64,000 nucleotides of DNA from positions 87,158,866 to 87,222,865 of the forward strand of contig CM042157.1 in assembly GCA_023376005.1 (NCBI GenBank), given 5' to 3'. The notes under the pieces were generated by a model. That model saw only the letters and a program-made list of their open reading frames with translations, was not told the DNA's origin and searched no databases. A program made the translations under genes and the position numbers. Shown in pieces: positions 21,483 to 32,765 of this stretch (its first letter is position 1; every line of letters starts with the position of its first letter). The DNA comes from Doryteuthis pealeii. Lineage: Eukaryota > Mollusca > Cephalopoda > Myopsida > Loliginidae.

Positions 21483-22429
21483 TTATAATAATAATGGAAT
21501 TATTCATTTTGTTTCAATTAATTTGCACAAGGGTGTATGTATAAATATGTATGAGATATGTATAATATATATATCATGATTATATATTTCTAAAGTTACT
21601 ATTTATGTATATCTACCTATATTATTTATGATTATCTATCAAGTTTTGATGTATGGTCAGTTTTTATATTCTCTTACACCGTCAGTTTTGGTCAGTAAAA
21701 TAACTTCTTAATCATTCCAGTTTTGTTTTTTTACACCTTCAGGTAACACATCATTACTAATTATGTAACCTTTATTTATTGAAATAATGATGTAACTTAG
21801 GGAGTTGGGGAGTGCAATCATTTTTAATCCACAACTCCATTCAAAAGAACTAAAAATGAATTGCCTCAAAGAATGGCAAGGGATATTTTTTTGAAACAGG
21901 CCACTCAATCTCTTTGGGGCCTGTTTCTATGGCCAACAGTCTTTAAATTTAATTATCTTTAGCTGATTTCAACAGTCTGTGGTCTAGTTGGTCTCAATTT
22001 CTCTTTCTAATATCCACCCCCCCCAGTCTCTTTTTCAAGCGTTTGGGGAATGTTTACAGGGTGTCCACTGTGATTGGTATAAGCCTCACCTTTACGTTCC
22101 ACAGGTTTTCAGCTCTCTAGCAAGATCCATGTATTTGACTCTGTTACATAATGGAGAGGCATAGCCAAGAAGTATAGAGTGGTTTTGAAAATAACAGTAA
22201 ACCAGGAAAAATACATATATGAGTTTGTTCATCTGGAAATGCGCATCTCATTGGTTAGAGAGTCACATTATCAACCAACGCTGGGAAAGTAGATTGGAAT
22301 TTGGAAGTTGGTCCAACTGTTAGGGCCAGGTGCGTTTTTCCGTCTCTGTTGCTCCTCTAACCAACGGCGCGTGCAGAGTTAAAGAATTATCAGGGGATAA
22401 AAAAAAGTATACACAACAATATGCCTCTG

Positions 22430-22600
22430 TGTTGTTCCTTGGTTATAGAAACACAAAAGGGAACCCAGAATGAGAGAGACACACCCAGCCGAAGAACCCG
22501 TCTGATCAAAAGAAGATACGACGAGACGAATAACACAGACTGCTGGAGAAGTAAGAATGAACTCATAAGTGAAGTTCACCTATTACATGAACTGTCCATG
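22430..22600 (+). pseudogene. LINE 3'-end relic
   Basis: Encodes TRLIKRRYDETNNTDCWRSK and then NELISEV. Compare RRTRHAGHCWRSKDELISDV from the same window's other LINE ends. Only about 40 residues can be recognised. Confidence 0.6.
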
Positions 22601-22864
22601 AATCTGTAACGCTACACAGGGATGCTGCATACTGCCTTGAACAAATCTTTGGATGAGCACCCAACAGAAAACTGATGTATGGTAAGTTAACCCCTATCAC
22701 ACCTATCACACAAAACTAATAGAGATATTATAATTAAGAAAAGGCCCACACATATGTTTTTCTTTTACTTTCTGACCAGTTAATTTCTTCTTGTTAATTA
22801 ATACGAGGCCTAGATATATTTCAGTTAGCATAGTTCCGTTTACGTGGAGTTTAAACGTTTAAAC

Positions 22865-23455
22865 GGCTCTTCATAGAATCGACACTTCATAGAAACGACA
22901 CTTTATAGAATCGATATTTTATAGAAACGGTACGTTATAGAAACAGAAACTTTATAGAATCGGACATACATACAAAACGGTAATTCATAGAATCGACATT
23001 TTATAGAAAACGGACGTTATAGAAACGGAACTTCATAGAATCGACACTACATAGAAACGGTAATTCATAGATTCGACTCTTCATAGAATCGATATTTTAT
23101 AGAAACGGTACGTTATGGAAACGGAACTTCATAGAATCGACACCATGAAACGGTAATTCATAGAATCGACACTTCATAGAATCGACACTTTATAGAAACC
23201 GTACGTTTATGGAAATGGAAACTTCATAGAATCGACACTGCATAGAAACGGTAATTCATAGAATCGACACTTCATAGAATCGACATTTATAGAAACGGTA
23301 CGTTATGGAACGGAGCTTCATTAGAATCGACACTACATAGAAACGGTAATTCATAGAATCGACACACTACATAGAATCGACATTTTATAGAAACGGATTT
23401 CATATAATCGACACTTCATAGAAACTGTACTTCATAAAAACGTCGATGATCAGAG
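22865..23455. repeat. Minisatellite of CATAGAATCGACA-type units
   Basis: About 19-bp subunits (CTTCATAGAATCGACA, TTTATAGAAACGGTACG, TTATGGAAACGGAA, ACATAGAAACGGTAATT) form a unit of about 96 bp; the marker ACGGTAATTCATAG recurs at about 22,977, 23,058, 23,151, 23,247 and 23,343. It adjoins the LTR-like repeat, as in the other two copies. Confidence 0.85.
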
Positions 23456-23830
23456 TATAGTATGTTACGTGGCAGGGCTTGTTACAGCGCCCTCCGTGGG
23501 TGCACTATTAAACTATATATAAGTCGTATACACGAACCGACACGTTGGCTTGTTTATCACACACAGAATCTAGAAGTCAGCCTTTCAAGCCCACAAAAGA
23601 ATCCTTCCTCCTTTCTTTCGTTTATGGTCAGGGAAAGGTATCACCTTTACAAGGCCGTGGGTTATTAGTTACGGTCAATTTGACTTGTGTTTACAACTAT
23701 TCACTCTCCTTAGTAGTCGAGTATCTGTTCACTTTGTTGGTTTTATGAATGAAAGCCAATAAAAATCTCGTAGTATTTTCTTTGGGGTAGTAAAATAAAG
23801 TTGATAACAAAACTTTTCGTTTCTTTTCAA
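23455..23830 (+). repeat. LTR-like repeat (family L), best copy
   Basis: Begins near TATGTTACGTGGCAGGGC. It has a TATA-like ACTATATATAAGTCG at about 23,509, a central GGTATCACCTTTACAAGG and TTACGGTCAATTTGACTTG, then an AATAAA at about 23,759. This promoter-then-polyA layout is what an LTR shows. No flanking gag or pol frame is present, so it would be a solo LTR. Family unknown. Confidence 0.5.
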
Positions 23831-24697
23831 ATGACTTGTTTATTTTAACTTCTTCTTGTATTGTTCTGAAGAGAGACAGAGACAGAGACAGAGAGTGAGG
23901 GTCGGCTTCATTAATAGGTATGTTTTTTAACTTCGTCCAGTGTAAAATATTATTTTAATATTTTACGCTTCACACACCAGCGACACCAATCCTAATTCAC
24001 GACCCCCCAAGACTGGCTTACGTCAAAACCTAAGGGTAACTCCTCTCTGCAAAAAAACTGCCAGCCCAGCTGCCACAGGCAATTCCGTAGCCCAACTCCC
24101 TTCTTAATTCAGGCCAACCTGTTATATAGAGATCGTTGTCGAATGTTCCAGACATTGTCGAGCCTTAGATTGTTCTAATTGTTCCACGTGTCAATTAAGA
24201 GATCAACCTCTTGTCTGATAAATTGATCAAACAAATTCTGGTGACACTCTGTCCGAACAAGGTTGTTATCACCAAGCCCAGAATTGGGATTTATTGTTTT
24301 CATGGCGATAATGAGAAAACCCATTATTTTCTGTCGACCACCCGCGTAAATCTGTTACAAGTATCTGTGCCCGTGGAAATCATTTAAATAGTCTCAGATA
24401 CAAAATATGCAAATGAAAACATTTATTACTCCAACTTATTAAGATCTCTTTAAAATAAATACAAAAATACATGAAGAATGGTTCATACTTTCCTAAGGTT
24501 ATTAAACCGAAATCAAACGTAATAGCGCGACTGGAGTTCGAACTCACTTACTGTGATGTTCATTAGGTTAACGACTACGCCGAATGGACTCCTCCCTCAA
24601 ATAGATACATTCATACATACGGATGAAGAAGCTCAAATAGATAGATGGACATGAGCAGTCTCACTTAGATAGACATATTTATAAATAGATAGATACC
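23831..24697. other. No gene seen
   Basis: Right-arm sequence with an (AGAGAC)n-like patch at 23,872-23,897 and GATA-type repeats near 24,630-24,695. Near 24,533 a CTGGAGTTCGAACTC string resembles a tRNA B box in a decayed SINE. Confidence 0.4.
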
Positions 24698-25357
24698 GTG
24701 TTTCCCCGAAAATAAGACCTACCTGCAAAATAAGACCTAGCTTGATTTTTCTGGATGATTTTGATATAAGCAATCCCCTTTGAAATAAGCCCTAATTGAG
24801 AGCGGTAACATTCCAGAAGAGGGTGATTCTGTTGGATTGTTTTGTGATATAAGGCGTGTGGTAGATACCTACTTCTAAATATAGACTCGTTGACTACCAC
24901 GTGACCACTGAAGGCAACCTATTGTCCAATCACTGGCAGTGCTGCTGCTGCTGTTGTTGTATTTTATACTAGTATGATTCTTAGCCTTGGCTCATTGCTT
25001 ATTGGATCATCTTGGACGACGGACTTACAAAGAAATACTATAACACCGGATACTTATTGGCTTGCTTACTTATTTACTACATCTGGAACCAAGGATGCCG
25101 GCCAGTTACTCAACAAATCTGATTATTGAATGTATTATCGTTAATGCGTATTTGAATAAAGGAACATGTTAATGGTAAATAAATGTAGATCATTTTTCGT
25201 AATTTCTCTTTATTTAGATATTTCGTAATTTTCTACTTAATGTCGTTTTTTTTCGATAAATGAAGAATAATACATCGTCCCGAAAATAAATCCTAGTGTT
25301 ATAATTCGGAGTGAAAATTGATATAAGCCCTGTCTTATTTTCGGGTAAATACGATAT
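24698..25357. mobile_element. MITE with CCCCGAAAATAAGAC-type terminal repeats
   Basis: Left end ATACCGTGTTTCCCCGAAAA followed by TAAGAC; right end GTCTTATTTTCGGGTAAATA followed by CGATAT, its near-perfect reverse complement (about 26 bp). Internal sub-repeats (AAAATAAGACCTA, CCCGAAAATAAATCC) repeat the same motif. There is no transposase frame, so it is a non-autonomous DNA transposon. Parts recur at about 15,730-15,775 and 47,410-48,150. Confidence 0.65.
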
Positions 25358-25420
25358 ATAGACTTGTGACGGAGAACGAGAAAGGAAAAAAGTAAGACAT
25401 TGTCTTGCCTGCCGAGATTG

Positions 25421-25422
<2 letters not shown>

Positions 25423-25455
<33 letters not shown>

Positions 25456-25541
25456 ATATATATGTATATTTATATATACCAAACGCTGTTGATTTAATGT
25501 CTACGCTATCCTTAGATATATGCTCTATCACTGATATTGAC

Positions 25542-25573
<32 letters not shown>

Positions 25574-25610
25574 TGTGTGTGTATGTGTGTGTGTTTGTGT
25601 GTGTATATAG
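25423..25610. repeat. (CA)n / (TG)n microsatellites
   Basis: Two CA runs, the second turning into ACGTGTGTG and a TG run, so the second block is self-complementary. Confidence 0.95.
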
Positions 25611-25799
25611 ATAAATAGCAAGCTAGCTAGCTAGATAGATACGGTACTTAAAATGAAATCTTCTATTCTTTTCTCTGTAAACTACAACTGATACTGGAAG
25701 CACAATACCACAGATGGCTAGAGTAAGTTTTCAGCTACAAAACTATTGTTCAGACACTACCAGTGCTCTTCCGGCCTAACTTTGAAGGCTGGTTTAATT

Positions 25800-26110
25800 T
25801 GATGCGAGGACGAATACGATTTGAGCACTGGACGGACGCGAGGTTCGACTGATGTGCCCGGATGTTTGGGTAAATGTGTCCATAAATGACAGGTGAGTCG
25901 AACGCTGGGGGGGGGGTCAGCAGCAGCAGAAGCAGTCGACGACGACGACGACGACGAAGCGCTTTGCGAACGACCCAGTAAAGAAATGGATTTTAGTCCA
26001 ACAGAAACAAAACTAAATAGGAATTGCGATTTTGAACTGTTAAAGATTATTTCGACAACGACGACGGATTTTCCAGCTGCTAGACGAAGACGAAGAATGT
26101 GTTGACCAAA
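25800..26110. other. CpG-richer patch with GAC/CAG repeats, possible exon region
   Basis: Unlike its AT-rich surroundings this patch has many CpG sites and short GCAGCAGCAGAAGCAG and (GAC)n runs. CAG|GTGAGT at about 25,890 is a perfect donor splice consensus. An open frame runs from 25,893 to 26,105, but it opens with GTG and its Asp-rich run comes from the triplet repeat. No protein family is recognised. It could be a first exon or promoter; evidence is thin. An inverted noisy copy is at 46,560-46,900. Confidence 0.25.
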
Positions 26111-26542
26111 AGAAAGTCTGGCTTGTGAGAAGACGGTGAACCCGCTTGTTTTTCGTTCCCCCTCGGCAGGAACTTCTGGATTCGAATATCAATTTCCCCC
26201 CATATATTCCCCCCTTCTATAAGACTTTTAATTATTAATCTTCCAGGAGCGATTTCCAATAGAGACAATAGAGTGTATTGGAATACGTGCTTTAAGCAGA
26301 CCTTCATGAACAGCATAATGATAATTATGTATATAAGAGACACAAGATGAGGAAGTGTTTTTGTCTTACTAATATTGCTTCTTATTAGAATTAGAATTAC
26401 TTCTTATGTCGAAATACAAAAATAATATCGGATCTGTTGATTGAGAAAATCTATTGCAAATCGATCTTGCTTTAAATCGACTAAGATTCTTGCCAATGAT
26501 ATCGATTTGATATCCAGTAATCATTAACGCTAGGTACGTATA

Positions 26543-26835
26543 GCTGGAGGCGCGTTCTGTAATGGTTTAGTCATACGAAATGGACTCGTCGTCCCTATTT
26601 CAAATCCTGGATAAGTCTGTTTGCTTTTCACATAGCGCTAATACACTGGGGAAAGGCATACATCCAACTAGCCTCCTTTCAAATTTGGGTAAATAGTAGG
26701 GAAGACTGGGCTCTTTAACCGTGGCTAGCTAACCAGTCTAGAAGAAAGACCCTGAATTCAAACCTGTTAAACACTGCTTAAAAATTGACCCAGTGTCAAA
26801 TACTGCTCACTCGGAGGAGTTGGGTCACCATATAG
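26543..26835 (+). mobile_element. tRNA-derived SINE, family 1
   Basis: GGAGGCGCGTTCTGTAATGG head, a B-box relic CTATTTCAAATCCTGG, AAGACTGGGCTCTTTAACC and the tail CACTCGGAGGAGTTGGG. Confidence 0.7.
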
Positions 26836-26904
26836 ATACTGATTAAATATATAACCTCTACGTCAAGAGATGTTACTTATAACTGAAAAATTCTTATTGT
26901 AACG

Positions 26905-27085
26905 TATATAAGAGACGTAGCGCTATAGTTCATGTACTTTTTATCGTCATATGAAAATGGATCAAGATCAAATCATGGACAAGGCTGTTTCATTTAATGC
27001 TAATATATTTGGGAATGTATAAACCCAATTATGGTCCTTCCAGCTATGGATAAACTGTATGGTAGACTAGACTCTTTAAGAAATT
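26905..27085 (+). mobile_element. SINE family 1, diverged partial copy
   Basis: Shows GGACAAGGCTGTTTCATTTA, GGGAATGTATAAACCCAATTA, CCAGCTATGGATAAACTGTA and AGACTCTTTAAG. It is cut off by the Helitron II at 27,093. Confidence 0.55.
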
Positions 27086-27092
27086 AAACTTA

Positions 27093-27568
27093 CTAGCAAC
27101 AGAAAACACCCTCCGGGCGTCGTAAAACTTAATTTTTGAAAGACATTGCCTGAGAGGGTGGGAGTTAAAATTCAATGTCAGAGGGTTTGTATCATAAATA
27201 AGACAAATTCTCATATTTATTAAAGGAGTAAAAAAAAAGAAAAAAGAAAATTGAAATGAAAACTGAGCCCCGTCCCTCTCAAATAAAATGTTGCGTGCAT
27301 GTAATAATCAAACAATTATTTTGAATATTTTCCACATCAATTTTCCACAAAATCGTAGGTATTTATTTATTTGTAAACTTTTTTGTTAACTTCTTGTTAC
27401 TGTAAAAAAACAAAAAAAACGGACGAGAGTAAAAAACAATTTTTAAAATTGCTTACTCAAATTTTTGTTGTAAATAGCATAAGAATATTGTGACGCAAGC
27501 TGTGACGTAGAGCTATGACGTAGTTTTTGTTACAGACAGAAATACAGACAATATCCATTATTAATAGA
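27093..27568 (-). mobile_element. Non-autonomous Helitron, family II
   Basis: In reverse it starts TCTATTAATAATGGATA after A and ends with ACGCCCGGAGGGTGT (hairpin with one G-T), TTTCTGTTG, CTAG and T. It inserted at the end of a SINE fragment. Confidence 0.72.
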
Positions 27569-28129
27569 TGTCATATCGTACTCCTGTGAGGGAGCTGGTA
27601 GATATATGATAGGATTGTGAGAAAAATATATTTTTTAAAAATAAAATAAACAAGACAAAAATGTGAATATGAACGTATAATAAACCTGTGGTTCTATGCT
27701 GGTTATGGTACTTGATGAGATGACTTAGTTCCGTGACTACTGCATGTGTTTCCGGCTAATTGCTCTGTCGATGCTTTCTGTGCCCAGGGCATGTTTTCCT
27801 TTGATCTGCAAAATTGGGATCAACGTAACCTGGCTGGAGCGTCTTTCTGATTAGTGGAAAAGAGTTGCCATAATTGTTGGCAGATCTAAAGACAAGAAAA
27901 AACTTTCCATTGATAACAACAAATATTTATTGACACGCAATTGTGCAATAATGTATAACGACGAAAAATGGTGGTAATTCAGGGACTTTGAGATTTTTTT
28001 TATTTTCCTTAAAAGGTGTCTTGGAGAGAATTCTTCCTTTTTTCGTCAGGTGTGGACTGGTATACTGAATAGCATAGGACCAAAAACCTCTAGGCTTAAA
28101 ATCACTCTACGTGGGTTGACATGCCGTTG
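27569..28129. other. No gene seen
   Basis: AT-rich, without recognised repeats or credible open frames. Confidence 0.45.
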
Positions 28130-28440
28130 TAACGTAGCGCCTTTTCTTTCACGGCACTAAATAGGCATATGTAACGTAGTGGGTTGTTCACCGCATCTTC
28201 CAGTGCCTCAAAATGCACGGCACTATTAAATTCACTCAAGTCGCTGGACGCTCACAAGTCATGTAAACTTTTGGGGTTTGTTTACAACTCCAAATATCTA
28301 GCAGTTCTTCGTCGGTCAAGGGAGTATCACCTTACGCACGCCGCGTGCCTTTTCATTTATCGTCCAACAAGAGGTATCAAGTTTCACGACCGTTGGTTTT
28401 TAGTCACGGTCAATTTGGCTTTCTCCACGGGTGTCTAGTG
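28130..28440 (+). repeat. LTR-like repeat (family L), diverged copy
   Basis: Shares GTAACGTAG..GCGCC, GGGAGTATCACCTTACGCACG, a CGACCGTTGGTTTTTAGTCACGG block and TCAATTTGGCTT with 23,455-23,830. The TATA box of that copy is missing here. A separate promoter-like region lies to its right on the other strand. Confidence 0.45.
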
Positions 28441-28825
28441 GTCGTCCCATTCACGATACTATCATAGTATCTTTCGTCGTAGTGAAGACTATAATACCGT
28501 GTTTATTTTTCAGAAGTTTATTAGAATAAAAACTTCAATGCACCTTTTGAGAGAGAGAGTCAAGCCTAATAATATTTGTACTTAATGAGGAGTATTCTTT
28601 AACTGGTTTCGACTTCGGGCTTAGTTCTTTGTAAACTTCTCAGTGACAAGCTTTTCTTGACAATAATAACAGGCCAGCGCTTTTGGTCTTCAGCGACAAC
28701 AGTTTGCCAAACTCCCTACGGCCTAGACTAACCCTCGATCACTGCCTCTCCGGTCGACTGTGTCACTCGCTCTGATCTCCTCTGACTGACTCTAACTGAC
28801 TGACTCCAACTGACTGACTCGGGTT

Positions 28826-28910
28826 TCTTATATAGTCCGTCAAAAGAATCTTCTCGAAAGTTCTTTTCTTGGACCATCTAGTTCGTTCTCGAAAGAATAG
28901 AATGTTCAAT
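28826..28910 (-). promoter_or_regulatory. Heat-shock-element array with TATA box
   Basis: At 28,846-28,863 the sequence GAATCTTCTCGAAAGTTC has four alternating GAA/TTC boxes at exact 5-bp spacing, a full heat-shock element. A second set (TTCTCGAAAG...GAATGTTC) lies at about 28,885-28,906. Reading leftwards, the TATA-like CTATATAAG at 28,826-28,834 follows about 12 bp after the first element. TCAGT initiator-like repeats (GAGTCAGTCAGTT) lie 20-35 bp further on. AATAAA signals occur about 300 bp downstream (28,500-28,535 region). The layout suits a solo LTR or a stress-responsive promoter driving leftwards; no gene follows. Confidence 0.5.
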
Positions 28911-29375
28911 TCCTTCGAATCATTCTGGTCAAATAGAGTTCACGGCCTTTTAGATCAAAGAACCATTGGACGTCGAAAAAGACTGGATTTTCCTTAAAAG
29001 CAGACCTACCGTCACCAAACTCTCATTTAAGTTTTTTATTTTTCTTTTTCGGTGATTCTTCAAAGGCCACCCAAGGTATCAGAGAATCGGAATACATTTT
29101 GTTTTAAGGTTTCTCCGAGTCTGGCACAAGGCCACAAAATATAGGTGCTGGGACGGCCATTATGTAATACCGTTTATATCAACCAATTAAATTACAGGCT
29201 ATGCTTTTAGATAGATATCATATGAGGTTCACATTAGCTCCAGGTCCTTGTTGGGTTAACTCTATAAAACATCACGACGTATTTATAAAGTCCACCCATT
29301 ACGAAACATTGGATTGGCGAATGAAAAAACACGTATTTAAGGTCTGCGATAAATTGTTCTAACATAACTTGCGTA
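28911..29375. other. No gene seen
   Basis: Sequence between the promoter-like motif and the 48-bp array. No open frame or repeat recognised. Confidence 0.4.
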
Positions 29376-32120
29376 ATGGATTTTTTCACAGCAGATCAAC
29401 AGACAGGGATTAAAACTGATACTAAATCTTTCTCCTTCAAAGATCAAGAGACAAAGATGAAAAATGATACTTCATCTTTTTACTTCAAGGATCGACAGAC
29501 AATGATTAAAACTGATGCTAAATCTTTCTCCTTCAAAGATCAACAGACAATGATTAAATCTGATACTACATCTTTCTACTTCAAGGACCAACAAATAAGG
29601 ATTATAACTGATACTACATCTTTCTAATTCAAGGATCGACAGACAAGGATTAAAACCGATGCTAAATCTCGCTCCTTCAAAGACCTAACATACAAGGATT
29701 AAAACTGATGCTACATCTTTCTACTTCAATGATCAACAAATAAAGATTATAACTGATACTACATCTTTCTAATTCAAAGATCAACTGACAAGATTAAAAC
29801 TGATTGCTAAATCCTTCTCCTTCAAAGATCAACTGACAAGGATTAAAAACTGATACTTACATCTTTCTACTTCAAGGATCGACAGACAGGATTAAAACTG
29901 ATGCTTACATCTTTCTACTTCAATGATCAACAAATAAAGATTATAACTGATACTACATCTTTTCTACTTCAAGGATCGACAGACAAGGATTAAAACTGAT
30001 GCTACATCTTTCTACTTCAAGGATCAACAAATAAAGATTATAACTGATACTACATCTTTCTACTTCAAGGATCGACAGACAAGGATTAAAACTTGATGAC
30101 TTCAAAGATCAACTGACAAGGATTAACTGATACTACATCTTTCTAATTCAACGATCAACTGACAAGGATTAAAACTGAGCTAAATCCTTCTCCTTCAAAG
30201 ATCAACTGACAAGGATTAAAACTGATACTACATCTTTCTAATTCAACGATCAACTGACAAGGATAAACTGATGCTAAACTCCTTCTCCTTCAAAGATCAA
30301 CTGACAAGGATTAAAACTGATGCTACATCTTTCTACTTCAATGATCAACAAATAAAGATTATAACTGATACTACATCTTTCTACTTCAAGGATCGACAGA
30401 CAAGGATTAAAACTGATGCTACATCTTTCTACTTCAATGATCAACAAATAAAGATTATAACTGATACTACATCTTTCTACTTCAAGGATCGACAGACAAG
30501 GATTAAAACTGATGCTACATCTTTCTACTTCAAGGATCAACAAATAAAGATTATAACTGATACTACATCTTTCTACTTCAAGGATCGACAGACAAGGATT
30601 AAAACTGATGCTACATCTTTCTACTTCAATGATCAACAAATAAAGATTATAACTGATACTACATCTTTCTACTTCAAGGATCGACAGACAAGGATTAAAA
30701 CTGATGCTACATCTTTCTATTTCAATGATCAACAAATACAGATTATAACTGATACTACATCTTTCTACTTCAAGGATCGACAGACAAGGATTAAAACTGA
30801 TGCTACATCTTTCTACTTCAATGATCAACAAATAAAGATTATAACTGATACTACATCTTTCTAATTCAACGATCAACTGACAAGGATTAAAACTGATGCT
30901 AAATCCTTCTCCTTCAAAGATCAACTGACAAGGATTTTAAACTGATGCTACATCTTTCTACTTCAATGATCAACAAATAAAGATTATAACTGATACTACA
31001 TCTTTCTACTTCAAGGATCGACAGACAAGGATTAAACTGATGCTACATCTTTCTACTTCAATGATCAACAAATAAAGATTATAATGATACTACATCTTTC
31101 TACTTCAAGGATCGACAGACAAGGATTAAAACTGATGCTACATCTTTCTACTTCAATGATCAACAAATAAAGATTATAACTGATACTACATCTTTCTACT
31201 TCAAGGATCGACAGACAAGGATTAAAACTGATGCTACATCTTTCTACTTCAAGGATCAACAAATAAAGATTATAACTGATACTACATCTTTCTACTTCAA
31301 GGATCGACAGACAAGGATTAAAACTGATGCTACATCTTTCTACTTCAAAGATCAACTGAAAAGGATTAAAACTGATACTACATCTTTCTAATTCAACGAT
31401 CAACTGACAAGGATTAAAACTGATGCTAAATCCTTCTCCTTCAAAGATCAACTGACAAGGATTAAAACTGATACTACATCTTTCTAATTCAACGATCAAC
31501 TGACAAGGGATTAAAACTGATGCTAAATCCTTCTCCTTCAAAGATCAACTGACAAGGATTAAAACTGATACTACATCTTTCTACTTCAAGGATCGACAGA
31601 CAAGGATTAAAACTGATACTACATCTTCTAATTCAACGATCAACTGACAAGGATTAAAACTGATGCTAAATCCTTCTCCTTCAAAGATCAACTGACAAGG
31701 ATTAAAACTGATACTACATCTTTCTACTTCAAGGATCGACAGACAAGGATTAAAACTGATTACTACATCTTTCTAATTCAACGATCAACTGACAAGGATT
31801 AAAACTGATGCTAAATCCTTCTCCTTCAAAGATCAAACTGACAAGGATTAAAACTGATGCTACATCTTTCTAATTCAAGGATTAACAGACAATGTTAAAA
31901 CTGATAATACATCTCTCTACTTCAAGAATCAACAGACAAGGATTATAACTGATACTACATCTTTCTAATTCAAGGATCAACTGACAAGGATTATAACTGA
32001 TACTACATCTTTCTAATTCAAAGATCAACAGACAAAGATTAAAACTGATGCTAAATCTCTTTCCTTCAAAGATCAAGAGACAAGGATGAAAACTGATACT
32101 TCATCTTTCTACTTCAAGGA
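29376..32120 (+). repeat. 48-bp minisatellite with 96-bp higher-order repeat
   Basis: About 57 units of 48 bp. Type a: GATCGACAGACAAGGATTAA then AACTGATGCTACATCTTTCT and ACTTCAAG. Type b: GATCAACAAATAAAGATTAT then AACTGATACTACATCTTTCT and ACTTCAAG. Types a and b alternate in the centre (30,320-31,330), giving a 96-bp unit. The flanks use a third type (GATCAACTGACAAGG with AAATCCTTCTCCTTCAAA). As 48 is a multiple of three, frames stay open: 197 codons at 30,271-30,864 (16-residue repeat DRQTRIKTDATSFYFK) and 216 codons on the other strand. Recurrent TAC-to-TAA changes and one-base deletions close them, so it is probably non-coding. Confidence 0.9.
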
Positions 32121-32689
32121 ATTAATCTACTGCCCACAACACAACTGCGGGTCTAAGCGTCTAAAATGGCGACAAGAATCGTAACATCCCTGACTTTTAG
32201 ACGTTGGATGTTTTAATTAGTTGGCATGCAAAATCATTAGGACGCAAAAATATGTTTCTACATGGGGAACTCACCTGCTCGGTACAAGGCCAGGAATTGT
32301 TCGATCTTCGATCTCTTCTTGTTAATTCAATTTCGTCGTCAGGTGCCGACTTTCAGGCTTTCCCCATGAGTTGTTGAGTAATTGACTCAAACAGCAACGC
32401 TCAGCTTGTCAGAATCTCGTGGGCACTTACTATTCAACTGTAAACAATACTTGTTTATTGCAGGGAAGGATTTAAATCAACAGGATTTCTAACATTCCAT
32501 TCGTTTCTCCTGAATATTGCTTGAGGCATTCGTGAGGAAGAAACATCTACGTGACTGTACATACGTGCACGTATCCGCCAGTTGCATGGTATGGTGCTTA
32601 CTAATCCGCGGAGAATATCCACTAAAATCTCCACCTGGTGCCTAAAACAACCAATAGTACCAGACAGACAGAGAGAAAAAGAGATAGAC
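32121..32689. other. No gene recognised
   Basis: Mixed-composition sequence. A 116-codon reverse frame (32,455-32,805) runs into the microsatellite and has no known motif. Confidence 0.4.
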
Positions 32690-32765
32690 ACGCACATACA
32701 CACGCACCCACACCCCCCACACGCACACACACAAACACATACATAAAAGTATATATAAATATATA
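32690..32765. repeat. (CA)n and AT-rich microsatellite
   Basis: CACACA runs with CACGCAC and CACCCACAC variants, then ATATATAAATATATAAAT. Confidence 0.9.

Larger units (their letters stand above)
20285..25020 (-). repeat. Right arm (B') of the giant palindrome
   Basis: Reverse copy of 15,425-20,275. It is the cleaner of the two arms, judged by its more regular minisatellite and intact Helitron end. It also matches, in reverse, the noisy segment at about 47,900-53,040. That copy runs on past the palindrome centre into different sequence, so the fold at about 20,280 is probably artificial. Confidence 0.8.

Noticed and set aside
28661..28700. CTGAAGA on the minus strand near 28,665
   Set aside because: The following CCA/TGG stem is not followed by GAAA.
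30271..30864. 197-codon open frame as a real repeat protein
   Set aside because: Stops and frameshifts recur in sister units, the opposite strand is equally open, and no start context or splice signals were seen.
29376..32120. CRISPR-like array
   Set aside because: Units abut directly with no unique spacers; it is a minisatellite in animal DNA.
32335..32365. CTGACGA on the minus strand
   Set aside because: GAAA follows immediately with no room for helix II.
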